DNA from: Prunella strophiata
Taxonomy: Eukaryota; Chordata; Aves; Passeriformes; Prunellidae
DNA length: 64,000 nt
NCBI GenBank assembly: GCA_036583965.1
Contig: JAZBQD010000015.1
Span: 25,351,810-25,415,809 of the forward strand
Direction: 5' to 3'
Part shown: positions 1-13,008 of the stretch, piece by piece
How positions within the stretch are numbered: the first letter of the stretch is position 1
Layout: each line of letters opens with the position of its first letter
Translations under genes and position numbers: made by a program
Notes under the pieces: generated by a model
Database searches by the model: none
Told to the model about the DNA's origin: nothing
Seen by the model: the letters and a program-made list of their open reading frames with translations, nothing else

Positions 1-1411
1 TGATAATATCTTGAGCAGATTTTCTCCAGTACATACTACTTTCACAGTGAATTTTCTCTCCATAGTTGGCAAACTACTTTTTAGAGTCCCATGTCTGTTT
101 TGAAAAAAGTTAAAAAAATAAACTGTGTGTATTGGGAAGGAAAAGGAATATTCATGTAATATTTGTGCATTTCCAAAGAGATTACTAGAAGTCATTTGAG
201 TTTCCTAGCATTTCTGTTGTGATCAGAGAGCTGAACTAGATGGAATATCTTTAGTGATAAATTCATGTCAGGATTCTTTATTTTCACTCAGTCTGGACAA
301 ACTTTTCCCAGAATATAGCTTGCAAGAAGCAAATCTGCTGAATTCATATGCAGGTGAATTCTGCATATGATGAAGTGATTTACCTTCTGCTCTGACACTA
401 TGTATGGCATTAGGATGATATTGCTGCTACAGTTAGGATTTCAAAAATGTCATTTTATAGTAAGGGAAACTTCTTTCATGGCACTGCAACTTTTCCAGGA
501 CAGGCAAGTCCTCTCTCCTATCCCTGTTTCCAGTTGTGCAAAAGGAGAATATTTACACTCTGCCTGTGTCACAAGTTTCAGGTTTCAATATTTTCCTATG
601 CTAAATGGTCCAAACTTAGGGAGAAAATTGACATTTCACTGTGAATTTTAGCAGCTATTTGATTTGGCAATTAGTGCTTAGCTGCTCAAAGGCCAGATAT
701 GGATTTCACCTATGTAATTTTATAGCCCTGCCACTCCTAAACAAAACAAATTTCCTTCAGATATGCATTGGTAGAAATCAAATGTGAAACAAGATTACTT
801 GTGAAGGTATATCATCTTATCTTCCTCCATGTAACTGTTCAGAAGAATTATAGCACTGTAGAGCTGTGTTCATGGGGGCCAAGTTATTTGCAAAGAGATA
901 AGATTAACAGCCTCCTTTGATGCCACTTGTCCTTAAAGTTTATGAATCCATGAGTGGATTGTCACAGACAGTTTAGAGATCTTAATTTTCACAACACAAA
1001 ATTAGATATTACAGCAACCAACTATCTGTTAAAGCTGATTGTATATTCTCTTTTGCAACCACATTTTAAACCCTTTGCAGCTTTTGTGTTAACTTGGGAA
1101 AAAAGTGTTTAGGAGTGTCAGCAAAAAGCTTTTTCTGCATTCTTGTTTGATGGTTCTGGGCATGAGGTGTTTAGAAGCATGAAATGCAAAAATATCAGAC
1201 ATTAAAATATTGTAACATAAAATTGGTTTATGTTGCTGTGAACACAGTTTCATCATTAACATCCTTTCCAAAGCTGGATGATAATAGCTAAGGCAGAAAA
1301 ATGCCCTTTGTCCCAGAATTGTACTGGTGTTATGGTAATGTTAGCAATTGAAATGGTAAAGTAGTAGAATTTTATTTGGACAAGATATTACATATTTAAG
1401 TCATAATGTTA
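1..1411. other. AT-rich sequence without a recognisable gene
   Basis: The only frames here are short (83 and 65 codons on +, 60 on -), with no recognisable motif or splice context. The one structure seen is a 10-bp inverted repeat at 344-370, listed separately. Confidence 0.6.
344..370. repeat. Inverted repeat, 10-bp perfect stem, 7-nt loop
   Basis: TCATATGCAG at 344-353 is the exact reverse complement of CTGCATATGA at 361-370. The loop is GTGAATT. It lies in non-coding AT-rich DNA and could extrude as a cruciform, but no function is implied. Confidence 0.8.
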
Positions 1412-1970
1412 TCATGGAATGATGAAAAAGCCTAATTGAGATAATCTGGTTGAACCTTGTCTTGAAGGCCTGGCTTCAAATGAAGTTCTCCAGGACCCTG
1501 TAAAATGGGTTCTTGAAAATATCCAACGGGGGAGATTTTATGTATTCCTTGGAAAATCTATTTCAATGTTCACTTGTTCTCATGGTGATGTCTATTAAAA
1601 TATCAAGACAGAATTTCCCCCAAAACAACTTCTGCCTCTTACCTATCATTCCAATGTGTGTCCTTGTGAGGAGACTACCTCTGGCTTCTCTACAAAGCAC
1701 AGAAAGTCTGCAATTAGATTCCTTGAGACATCTATTCTCTACATTGAACAAACCAAATTTCTTCCACCATTCTTCATATGTCAGGTCCTCTAACCCCCTC
1801 ATCATCTTGGTGACCCTTTGCTGGATTCTCTCCAACTTATTTGTTTCTCTCCAACTGTATCATCAAAACTGGATATAGCTTTCCACTGTAGCCTAACAAT
1901 TGTAAATTGAATTGAAATAATCGCATCCTTTGGTCTGCAGTTTAGTTCCTCTAATGATGCACCCCTGAGC
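1412..1970 (-). mobile_element. CR1 LINE fragment, antisense (3' UTR and ORF2 C-terminus)
   Basis: Read on the minus strand, 1835-1563 gives a peptide with RIQQRVTKMMRGLEDLTYEE followed by GLFNVENRCLK. This matches the end of the avian CR1 ORF2 protein, where ...RATKMIRGLE.L.YEE.L..LGLF.LE.RRL is typical. On the plus strand the stretch starts with an ATCATGGAATGATG-like CR1 3' end and runs into the ORF2 tail. It is 5' truncated and lacks the reverse-transcriptase core. The frame carries substitutions and no terminal stop at the family position, so it is dead. The far boundary near 1970 is approximate, because similarity to CR1 fades there. Confidence 0.8.
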
Positions 1971-4900
1971 CTAAATTTCTTTCTCTGTACGCTTTTTCTT
2001 ATATCCTCAAAGAGCTTTGATTAAATGGCATCTTTGGAGCCCAAGATGGATCTTAGGACATACTACATTGTGGAATTACACAGTTACATTGGATTTGTAT
2101 GAATTTGTGTCAGGAGATTAAACAGACTCTGTATCAAACTCTGTATCAAACCAGTACATCTTACAGCTTGCTGATTAATTTGCTGCACTGTTCCCCTTTT
2201 CCCCCAGGTGACAAAGTGCTAGCTCATCCATAAGCTTTTGAAAAACATTAGCTTGACCATCATCTAGAAAAGAAAGAGAATTAAGAACTGATAAATATCT
2301 GTGCACATATAAGTCTGCACAGTATTTGTGAATAACCAAAAGCTCTTGGTAGATTCAATTTCAGATTTTTATCTTGTATATTTGTAGGAGAATTTTGTAT
2401 TTAACCACAGAGAAAAAAGAAAAAAAAATACAAAACAGAATGGAAAACAATTTATTGAATCAATTAAAATGATGAATACTTTCAAGAAAATACTGACCTG
2501 CATGCAACTGTACTGAAAGCAGAAATAGTGATTATTTATTGAGTGATTGTACACTGAGTAATTTAGTAATTTAAAACTATTTACTCAACTTTAAAAGTCT
2601 GATTTTCAAAAGCCATGGGGGCTCTGAAAAGCATAAATCTATTGTCTTTTTGTGAGACGTGGCTCCCAGAGTATGTATTGTTTAGATTATCCTTTGATCT
2701 GACAGACTTCCTATCTTTTGGTTTTTTTCTGTGGTACCTACTCATCAGGTCTTCATCATTTTTAAGAAGGATATTCCACCTGCTTGGGGTATGGTCCCCT
2801 TAAGTTCTCACAGAATCAGAAAGCCTCAGATTGGTAAAGCCATTTATCTAAAACATTTCTAGAGTATTTGTCTACCATTAAGAAGCAATGCATCTTGAAG
2901 GTTCCAAAAATTTACTAGCATTCAATCATGGTCACTCTTTTCCTTATGCACAGCTGCTCAGCACACATGTTAGAGTATGGCTGGCTTTCCAGGGAAATAT
3001 GAGGGAATTAGTATCCAAAACTCTACTTCATCAAGAATAAGAATCAGGATGCAGAGATGTTAAGTCTTGTGAGGAAATGAAAAACTTGCAGTACTTAGCC
3101 AAACATTAACTAAAATGCATTCCTATTATCTGTATGTTAAAAAAAAAAATTTGTATATTAATGTAAACAAATATTTTTGCACAACTGTACTGTATCTTTG
3201 CACAATCTGTACTATGACATACATAGTATTTTTAAGGAAAAAACCCTTATAATTGAATTTTTTTCCCCTTGACATTTAGCAGCAATACATTTTTTCCGTA
3301 TTGAAAATACATCCAGTGTGTGAGATGAGTAATTTTTGTTAGCAAAATACCCTCAGAGAAGAAATCAATACACTGAGCTCACCATCCAAAATTTTAATGA
3401 TATTTAAGACATTAAGTAGTAACAGATGCACCTTAATAAACTCATTGTTCACATCAGTCATATTAACTTTGCTGTTTATTTTTGCCAAAGAAAGACCTTG
3501 TTAGAAGTAAAAACAAGTAAAATCAAGAAGAGAAACTTGAGCCTGTGAATGAGAATCTTACATGACTCCAGAACACCTGAAACAAATCCAGTCTTTTTTC
3601 CCCTTGTCTTGCAGACACATTTTTTCCTTTAATCCCGAGCAACTTGTTCTGTCAAATCTGGGACATTTGGTCAATTTCTCACCTAATAGGTCTTTCTTTT
3701 CTGTCTCTGGTCTCTCATGTCCCACCTGTACTCTTGCAAATGATTCTTCTTCACCCAAATCTGTGTTGTTTATTTGTCCATTTTCAATACACCATGATTC
3801 CTGCTCTTTTCCTCATTTTTTTTCCCCTCCACAGCAAGTCTCACTTACCTCTGAGAAACTTCAATCTTTCTTCAGCCTCCAAGGCTGCCTGCCTATTTTC
3901 CATTAGGTTTCATGCACTGCACAGGAACCACGGGGCTCACTCTCCTTTCCACTGTGCAGGAGTTGTCACCCAGAGGATGTGGCTGCACAGACCCAGGGGA
4001 GAGGGAGGGAAGTAGCATTGGCATCATTCCTCTGGTGGGGAGCTGGAGAAGCCTTGGTCTTTCTCTATACTTTTTCACTAGCAGCAAATTTTACCCTCAG
4101 TATTGGGCTGACTTGCAGAGTAACTTCATTTCACCAGGAAAATTCATTGTCAGAAGGATTAATCGTATTAATTCATCACCGACATAATTTGTCCCTGTAA
4201 TTATTATTTGCAAAACCCATAAATATACAATGCTTCTCTTTGGTGCTCCAGGACTCCAGGAACTTGGTATTTTGGAAAATGTTGTTTTGAAAACACCCAT
4301 AGGGACCATGAATATGCTGTGCCCTTTCAGAGCAGGTTGCTCTGTCCTGCATCATCTTGTGGAAATGCCAACATTAACATCTCTATACATCAGAGTTTGT
4401 CCATTTGGAAGATCAATATAATAAAAAATACCTCCCAGGTGGGTAGTGAGATTTGGTACAAGTTTCACACTTGTAAAATAAATTATGTTACAAAAAATAA
4501 GTACAAAATCAAACCAAACTCTGTATAATAAATCTGAACTGACTCCTTTGCATTTTGGAAATAAATCAACATTATAATCTCTGGTTTTTTTTTTAACAGA
4601 AAAACCTAGAAACATGGTAGATATCTGACATGTCTTAAATGTAGTAGTAGGAGGAAGAATTGACTTCTGAGATCAAAGTTCATCTCACGAACTATCCAAA
4701 ATATTGTTTTTATACAACTTAATTTTACTGTTTTTATACCAGCAAACTTCCATTGTAATTAAAATAGACTCATGACCAAAGAACTCCTGCTGTCTTTTTC
4801 GGGGTGGAGGTAGTGCTGGGGAGGTAAATATGTTAATTATATAAACAACACTCATTCCATTCTAAATTGTCTGTACAATATTAGTCTTATGAATTTAATA

Positions 4901-6470
4901 GCAGAATACAACCTAATATTACAAAAAAATTGTAGTAAAAAATAGTGAAAAACTGTCTAAAACCCTGTAAAAAGTAAGATCAACTTTTTCTTAGCTTTTT
5001 CTGTTTGAGCTTTATTTTTTTCCTCTGACAAGGTGCTTAGAGATCACTGCAGGATGAAGAGCCACATTCTCTAGTTTTATCTCTGAAAGAAAGTTTAAAA
5101 ATCACTCTTTTCCACAGCACTTCCACACAAATAACAAGATTAATTCTGATTTCTTGTTATGTTTTCATGCTGATGTTATTTACATCAGCATTCTTAGGAC
5201 TTCCAAGGTGGATTCACCCATGTTACAAACATGACAGGCAATTATCATGATTCAAAAATTTACATCATTATTTGTTTTTCTTTCTATTCATATGTCTTAA
5301 ATGTAAAAATTTCAACATAAAGAAAGTGAGAATTACTCTGATAAGGCACAAGATGCATATTTTAAAGTGTTCAATTGATAAAATGGTTATCTTCATTTCT
5401 CTTGTATTAAAACATTTATGCATGTTAAGAACATTCAGAATAGTAAAAGAACCTTGGTATCATAGAAAGTAGAAACCACATGTTAGTAGAGTACACTCTA
5501 CTGATAAAGTTTCCTTGTAGTAACTCAAGAATTCATATAAGACTAACAGGATGAAAATTGAGTGAACTTTAAATCCCTATTTTGTGGCAATTTTATTTCA
5601 GTACCCTTCTGGATGAATTTCAACAGATTTCAATCTGGATGAATGCAACAAATGAAAACTGAAAGAAAATTTTGGAGGATGAGATTCAGGAAAATGAAAA
5701 TACCTCTTGGATTTGGGATTGGTAATTCTTGATATGGTGTGGTGTAATTCCCTTTCATGACTCCTAGCGATAGTCAGTGATGTAATGAGAAACAGTTCCT
5801 CTGTCTTGATTTCTTTCCCTGACTTGTCAGAAAGTTTTCCCTGCAAGTATTTACAGGCTTTTATCTAATTCAATCAATCTAAAAAATATTTCATGGCATT
5901 TTATTGCTATTGAATAGAAAACATTACCCCGGCATATCAGATGTCTGCTTAAAAAAAAAAAAAAAAATCACCATAATCTTACCAATTGGCAAATTAAAAC
6001 TATAAGGAACTTCATTTGTTATTTTGGTGGTAAATTAGAGAAGCAGAGAGAGTTAGTGAGTAAAGTGTCAAATAAAGTATTTATCAGTTTAAACTAATGA
6101 GGAAAATGTTTCTTAAATATTCTTTTGCTTGTTGTTACAAGCCATCAGCTTCCAGGTTTCTCTCTGAATGGACAGGGAGATAAAATCCAGCAGAGAGATT
6201 GCACAGTGTTTGCTTGTTAGTGGGCTACTACCCCATGACACTTCCAGTAAGTCTGAGATTGCCTTTTTTAGTGCTGAGTCCATTGTGTCTGTTTTATGTA
6301 AAATGTGATGGAAATTTAATCTGCCTCTCAAAATTTAAGAATTTAAATAAAAATTCAAATACAGAGTGCTAATAATGAGAATACTGTTAGTGAAAGTGCA
6401 CAGGAATCTCTTGCCAATGAAATTTTCTTATTTTGCAAACATTATAGAGAAATAGAACAGAATGGTGAAA
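1971..6470. other. Unique-looking AT-rich sequence, no gene seen
   Basis: Contains short open frames on both strands, up to 123 codons at 3644-4015, with no domain or consistent splice pattern. Minor items are a two-copy 12-bp repeat at 2126-2149 (unit ACTCTGTATCAA), an imperfect 21-bp duplication at about 3175-3215, a poly(A) run at 5951-5967 and two adjacent inverted repeats at 5131-5191. The 3550-4100 part is somewhat richer in C and T but unidentified. Confidence 0.5.
5131..5191. repeat. Two adjacent inverted repeats
   Basis: The first arm pair is ATAACAAGA (5131-5139) and TCTTGTTAT (5152-5160), a 9-bp stem. The second is ATGCTGATGT (5167-5176) and ACATCAGCAT (5182-5191), a perfect 10-bp stem with a 5-nt loop. 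Six bases separate the two structures. No flanking target-site duplication was noticed. Confidence 0.75.
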
Positions 6471-7250
6471 TCACAGGACAATTCAGGTTGAAGAAAGATC
6501 TGGAGATCATTTAATCCAACCTACCTCTCAAAGCAGGGACAGCTTTTGTCAGACCTGGCTGTTCAAAGTCATATTCAAATGACTTCTGGAAACCTTCAGG
6601 AATGGAGACTTCAAAGCCTCTTGGGGCAAACAGTTACTGTATTTTGTCACCCTCACATAAAGAGATTTTTCTTTATAGCCAGCTGGAATTCACTTTGTTA
6701 CAACTTTTGTCTGTTGCTTCTTGTCCTATTTCTGTGTATCTCAGACAAATATCTGGGTCCACTGTCTACAAACCCTCTCTTAGGAGAGGAAGACTAATTA
6801 GGCTTCTCCTTTGCTTTCATTTCTGCAGGCTAAATAAACCTTCTTCTCTTGGTCTCACCAAGGTTCCAGCTCCCTGCTGATCATAATAGTTCTCCACTGA
6901 ATTCTCTTGTGGTTATTGATACAGCTCTTGCACTAGAGGACAAAATTGGATGGTTTATTCCAGATGTGGCCTTCCAAGGACTGAGCTAAGAGTAATAATC
7001 ACTTTCCTTGGCCTGAGAGCTATGATTTTGCTAATGTGGTTGACTACACAGTGAACACAATCAGTACAAACATGTATTTTTGACTAATGCTCAGTAGCAA
7101 ACTAAGACCATGTCCACCAGGAGGTTCATATCCTTTTATTTGGAGGTGTTTTCCAGTCAATCAGTTCTCAAAGTCACTCTTACATCAGAATCTCCTGCGA
7201 CACTTCTCAGGACTTCTAGAACTTGAGATACCCAAGTTACAAACTGGTTA
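6471..7250 (-). mobile_element. CR1 LINE fragment, antisense
   Basis: The plus strand begins TCACAGGACAATTCAGGTTG, the reverse complement of a typical CR1 3' end. It continues through the CR1 3' UTR and ORF2 tail: GAGATCATTTAATCCAACC, then CAAAGCAGGGACAG, then a stretch like AGATGTGGCCTTCCAAGGAC at 6963-6982. Similarity continues to about 7250, where CCAGTCAATCAGT is still CR1-like. Many indels and stops show an old, inactive, 5'-truncated copy. No intact ORF2 frame survives. Confidence 0.75.
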
Positions 7251-8519
7251 ATTTCTGCCTCTCAAAGAACTCACATAAAATGCCATTACCACTTTACTCT
7301 ATTTGTGTTTGGAAGATGCATTTCTGAGAAAACAGTAAGGAGATAGAGAGGCAAAATATATGTGGAGCATATAAAACAGGTATCACAGCAAGTCATTACT
7401 GCTCCATGAAGAATGCTTTTATGTGCCTTGGAAGGACATTGCCAAGTAATTCTCACAAATATACTTCACGTTTTATTGTTATTTTAGGCAACATAAAAAA
7501 CTAACATACAGCCAGACAAAAGCTCTTAGATCTTAATTGCAAGCATTACATTGCAAATGATAAATGAAAGAACTTTCTCCTAAATTGCTTGTAATACTCT
7601 CCCAAAGTCTGAAATTCATTGTCAACTCAAGACTCTGCCCCTAGTGAGCCTCATCTGTAGGTTTGATTGTTTGGGATTTTTTTCCACATAGTAAATTTTT
7701 GTTATCTAAATCCTAATAAATCTTCTGTTATGATACAGACTACCCAGTAACAGCAACTTTTACAGCCTTTTATTTTAACACTCAGTTATTTTACAGTTAA
7801 TTGTCCAATTGACCTCTAAAGGGTCCACAATATCCTGTTTCATGCACTGTTACTTCATTGTCTTTTATAAGTGTAAAATCAATATACATTTATGTTACTC
7901 AAAGATCTGAAGGATATGCACAAAGTGTTGTTGCCTACCCACATGCAGCATTTTAGAACAACTGTTAGAGATCTTATTTTTTTCTTTTTTTCCTCTTTAA
8001 CACAGAATTATTTAAAATAAACACATTAATGGGTGCAATGTTGTGACAGATGCATACAGAATCACTTGTTATTTCCTAACTTAGCATTCAGTGTGTTGAG
8101 ATATTGATATATTTTTATTCCAGAAGATTGATGTTTACTTTTTAAACTGTTCAGAACCAAGAGGCCTTGAATGGGAGTGCTGTTGTATGTATTTTTTGAC
8201 CTATGGTATTTACATTTCTTCAACTTTCTAAACTCTGTTTAAATGATCACTTTTGTGATGAACTGACTCTCTTAATTAGCATTTGAATAAAAGAGAGTAA
8301 ACAAGAATATCTGAACACTGAAACCTGAGTGTCCCACACTGATGAGGTTCTCAGCACACCCATTAGATTTGTTTTGGACCACTCTCACTAGATCTTTCAA
8401 AAACAAGTCCCAGGAACAGGCAATTGATTCCTGATATATGTCACATGGATGAAACTGCACCAAACATGGAAAATAATACTTATCTCCCAGTTCTACAGGG
8501 TATTCCCTGCAGAGGATGC
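7251..8519. other. AT-rich sequence, nothing recognised
   Basis: Only a 63-codon minus frame and short plus frames occur. I see no repeat family, RNA gene or splice-like exon. It ends directly at the 5' edge of the solo LTR at 8520. Confidence 0.5.
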
Positions 8520-9110
8520 TGTGCTGGTTTTGGATGAAGTAGCGTTAGTTTTCTCCATAGCGGTTAGCATGGGGCTGTGTTTTGCATTTGTCCTGAAAAC
8601 AGTGTTGATTACACAGGGATGTTTTCATCACCCTTGAGTGGTGCTTACACATTGACAAGGCCTTTTCTGCTTCTCATATTGCCCTACCAGTGAGAAGGCT
8701 GGGGATGCACAAGGGCTTGAGAGGGGGCATGGGCAGGACAGCTGACCCCAACTGACCAAAGGGATATTGCACAGCATATGGGATTGTGTTCAGCAAATAA
8801 AGCTGGGGGAAGAAGAGGGGAAAGCAGGTTTGGAGTCAAAACATTTGCCTTCCCAAGTCACCATTATGCATGGTGGAGCCCTGCTTTCCTGAAAATGGCT
8901 GAACATCTGCCTGCCCATGGGAAGTGGGGAATGAAATCTCCATTCTGCTTTGCTAGGTCAAGAAGCTTTTGCTTTACCTATTAAACTGCCTATCTCAGCC
9001 CATGAGTTTTCTCTACTTTTATTCTCCTGATTGTCTCCCCCATCATCTGGGAGCTAAATAAGTGAGCAGCAGTGTGCTATTTAGTTGCAAGCTGGGGTTA
9101 AAACATGACA
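8520..9110 (+). mobile_element. Solo LTR of an avian endogenous retrovirus
   Basis: A 591-bp element starts TGTGCTGGTTTTGGATG and ends GGGTTAAAACATGACA, so it has the TG...CA ends of an LTR. Its body matches an LTR consensus I know from bird genomes: CTGAAAACAGTGTTGAT, GACAGCTGACCCCAACTGAC, then AAATAAAGCTGGGG in the TATA position (8795-8801), then CTTTGCTTTACCTATTAAAC with ATTAAA at 8980-8985 as a likely polyadenylation signal. It is thought to be ERVL-like, but that class is from memory. No gag, pol or env sequence flanks it, so it is a recombined solo LTR. The 5-bp flanks, GATGC and TGACA, do not match, so no target-site duplication is visible. Confidence 0.85.
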
Positions 9111-12100
9111 TGACACCCAGAGACAAATGCAATCCTGCAGGCAATGGTTATTGTGTTAATGTGAGGGTTAGCCCCTGACAGAGTAGGACAGGAGACAGTC
9201 TCTGCCACATGATTTGTGGTCAAAATCTCTTCCTTTCTTTTGTCTCATAGTCTAGATGCATAACTAAAATACGTTCTCAGGCCTCGTAGATGATTTTCAT
9301 TGTCATCACATCCTTACATGTTGCAAAATCATTAGTTAATTAAAAGTTAATCATGCAACAGTCAGAATATGATTTATTACATCCATGGTATCTGCCTATA
9401 GGAAAGGATTCTTTGAAAGCTAGAGTTTATGGTGAATCAACTACTGAAGCCATATTTGACTTCAGTTGGGGAAATAAATTTATTGCATATAACCTGAATT
9501 TAAATATATTTTAGCCTGCCTTTTCATTGCAAACCTTAGCATAGTGCTGTATTTTACAGTTTGTACAGCCTATTTCCAGATGATAACTTCCAAGAACCTT
9601 TCCCAAAGTGGTCTTTTTTTTTTTTTTTCCAGTTTGACAAGTACAATAGAAGCATGTAGTACTAGGCATTCTTCTTCATGAGACAGAGATGCAGTGAGCT
9701 TCAAATTTCAACAGTTTTGCAGAGATACTTTTTGATGGTTTTACCTCTGAATTTGGGTGTGTAATTCAATGTCTTAATGGAACATAACTACCAAACTCTG
9801 CAAACTTTTTGTTTAATTTAATTTAATTTTATTTTAAGTTATTACTAAGTATAACAAGATTCCATTCCTCTGGCATAATACATAATTACTGGACAGAGTA
9901 ATTATTAGTTTTTTTTTTTTTTTTTTTAATTTTCTTGAAGTGTTCTAAACTGTCTTTCATATATAGGTCAATCATGTTAATAATAATTTTATCTTTGTAT
10001 TAAGATTCAATATTTGTATAATATTAATTTGTCTAATATAAACCCATTTATATCCAACATAATTTGTTCTCAATCATTGAAGACTTGCTAGACTTTCTCA
10101 TTGTCTTGAACCCTTTGTGAGCTGCAAAGCTTGTTTGTCATTGGCTATTTTTAACCACACACTCCTTTTCACATTCTTTTCTATTCTTCTTTGCTTACTT
10201 TTAGTTGCATGTCTAACATTATTTCATACAGTATTTAATGGATAAAATACTGATTATTTTAGCTGAGAATACCATTATCAGTTTCTTCTGGATGCGCAAT
10301 CTTTTGGTGTTTCTTCTCTTTCAGAATAAATTATTTTAAAAATCTAATTATTTTTTACTAGGCTTCTCCATGCACCACATATTCAATGGCTACATATTCA
10401 GAAGCTGTATATTGCTCCCTTCTTGAGTTTTTTTGCTTCATAAACACATCTAAATTTTATTATGATATTATTTTGATATGAGATAAAGTTACTTAAAAAA
10501 TCTGAACCTTCATTGGGTTTTAGAGATTTCACTCTGGCTACATAGAAACAAGGAAGAAATCAAGAGAACTAGGGATAAATTTTAAATTCAATGTCAAAAA
10601 CCATAGTTGTATACACTAAATATGTTCTAGATTATTGGACTAAATTACTACAATTTGCAAATGCTAATAAAAAGTTATTATTTAACAATTGAAAAGAATG
10701 TTTAGAAAGAGGAGAAACTATTTTTCCAGTTATTGCTTTGGGACACAGGTAATTTAATATATTTAATTGTTTGTTAAAGTAATATTTACTTTACAGTTTC
10801 ACCAAAGACAGTGCTGTTAAATATTAATGCTTTTGGTGCTAGTGTTGGGCAAGATTAATGTATGGCTTGTGCTGAAAATCTGAGACTTGTAATAAACACT
10901 GGAAGTAAAAACATCATAGCTTACTTGATAATAAATAATTTAAATTATTTGTAGGTGAAAACATAGTTGCTTTCATTACTTCATTAGTATAAAACAACCT
11001 CACATACAAGTGAGGTTGGAAAGGGCTTCAGCAAGTCAGTTCCCTGCTCAAAAGAGGAGTAAAGAAGTTAGGTTAGATTGATAAGGGCTATGCTCAGGAT
11101 CACATAATCTTGAGTTAGATATAGAATGTATACATTAGGTTATTTATGATTATGTCCATTTTCTTTCCAAAGTCCATATACTCACCTGTTATTGAAGCAA
11201 TTATTGTACTTTTAGGTAGGTTTTTGAAAGTATATTACCTTCTTCTTTTGTCTTTGACAGTTCTTAGTGTGCTGACACCAAACATTTAAGTAATTAATTA
11301 AGTCTCAAAAAAAAAAAAAAAAGGTATAAAAAAATCACACAATATCAAAACATTAGAAATTAATTTTAATAATTCTTGGTAGGATTTTGACAGTGAGATA
11401 TATTCCGACATTCAAAAATAAAAATAAATGAAGGATGGTTTTCATCTTCAAAACCTGTTAAAAGCCTTAGCATTATAAAAACCACTGAATTAGAGGTTAT
11501 TTACTGCTAACAGACCAGAAGCAGATTTGGAATTTGGATACGATAACATTTGTCTACCACCAGTTATATCTCTTTTGGTCACAGTTTTAGAAAATTTTTT
11601 TCTAATGTATTTGTCCTTCTTGAAAAGATAAAATCAGGGAAAACTGTCTTTAACTTATTTTTATTTTTGGTGTTGGAATATATCTGCTCTGTAAATGCCA
11701 AAGAAAACAGATGAAAAATGAATTTTTACTCTAAGTTTCGCATTAAAATGCTTAATAGAATTTTATCTTTTTCATTCCATTCATTGAGGGAAATTACAAG
11801 AGAGGTATACTTAGAAGGAAGTCCTCTCAGGTAAATGAAAACTTAACATTTCTTTAACATTAACTTTTTTCAGTTGAAAACTTTTCTCAAACCTCACAGT
11901 AAAAGCAAATTTTAAAGCACAATTTTTATTTGGCAAGTCTTTAAACTTTCTGACGCCATCTGAAAAAGCATTTTTTGGCATTGAATTTTGTTGTTCAATT
12001 TAATTTTTATAGTAAGTATTTATGTTTCCCCAACAGTTATTGAAGTTATAGAAGTTTGCTCATGCCATACTAGAGACCAGGCCAGGATTAGATAATTCCT

Positions 12101-12899
12101 CAACATTTGGCTTAAATCAAAGCCAGAAATGCTCTTAACAGTCAACAGTCTGTGAGAGGAAAGGTGCAGGAATGGGTCTTCTATTTCAGCCTAACAGTTA
12201 CCTGAAAATAACTTTTTTTCATCCTCTGCCAAGGAAGGTGGATTCAGGTAATACAAAAACTCATTAACGAATTACTGTGCAAGAGAAGTGAAAGAAAGGA
12301 AAACAAGTTGTTGCCTCTTGAGAGCATTCATACTTCAAATGTGTCTGTACAATTTTTTTAAGAAGAGATTACAACATTAGCTGAATTTTTGAAAGAATGA
12401 GTTCTTCCTTGGTTACAATCTGTGCACTCTTATCTAATATTTCCTTATGGCTGTATGTTATGTTATTTCAAACTCATGGACATATTGTAACAGATGATAA
12501 TGGAATTCATTCAAGCTCATGTGGAAAATAAACACAGAGCCATTAGCATGGGCAAAACTTCTAGAACTGAATTTTAATGGTTTATGTCCTATTTAAAAGA
12601 AAAGAATATTTGGTAATTAGAAGCCTGTCCACTAGACCAAATACAAATAACACTGCAATCCAAGGGAGTTAATACTTAAACCAAGAAGTCACAGCATGAA
12701 GCTCAATCAAAGAATGCTGAAAAGTTGCCTTATGTAATGTCATCTTGTGGATGCTTTATAGACCTCTTAGGGAGAGGATAGACTTAGGCAAAGCACAGAT
12801 TCCATATTGTTAGTTTGCAGAGACTTTAAAGGTCTCCAAAGAGTATAAGTAGTACATTTCAATAAATTTGAGGTTAATTTTACTCAAGACAGATGGGTC
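9111..12899. other. AT-rich sequence without genes
   Basis: No frame of 60 codons or more occurs in this stretch. It has poly(T) runs near 9614-9628 and 9909-9927, an AATTT run at about 9813-9830, a poly(A) run near 11308-11323 and one CR1-like fragment (10995-11110). Otherwise nothing is recognised. Confidence 0.6.
10995..11110 (-). mobile_element. Probable CR1 3'-end fragment, antisense
   Basis: GTGAGGTTGGAAAGGGCTTC, then CCCTGCTCAAAAGAGGAG, then AAGGGCTATGCTCAGGA resemble the reverse complement of the CR1 3' UTR, in the same order and at similar spacing. The match is short and diverged. The left edge also forms a 9-bp inverted repeat, CAACCTCAC at 10995-11003 and GTGAGGTTG at 11010-11018. 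Confidence 0.5.
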
Positions 12900-13008
12900 C
12901 TTAAGCAATCTGTTTTAGAGGAAGATGTTCCTGTCCATGGCAGTGGGATAGGAATTGGATGATCTTTATGGGACCTTCCAACTGGAACCATGATATAATT
13001 CTATCATT
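12900..13008 (+). mobile_element. CR1 LINE 3' end, sense
   Basis: The run GATGTTCCTGTCCATGGCAG, then GGAATTGGATGATCTTTATG, then GACCTTCCAACTGGAACC, then ATTCTATCATTTTG follows the order of an avian CR1 3' UTR ending in ATTCTATGATTCTATG-type octamers. Only about 110 bp remains, as is common for 5'-truncated CR1. Confidence 0.75.

Noticed and set aside
1513..1878. 121-codon plus frame
   Set aside because: It is the reverse strand of a CR1 ORF2 tail; the real similarity is on the minus strand.
2805..2880. Possible antisense CR1 3' end (CACAGAATCAGAAAGCC)
   Set aside because: Only a dozen bases resemble CR1 and the expected following sequence is absent.
3550..4100. C/T-rich patch with overlapping frames of up to 123 codons
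   Set aside because: Considered as a decayed gene or LINE 5' region, but no order of landmarks matches a known family.
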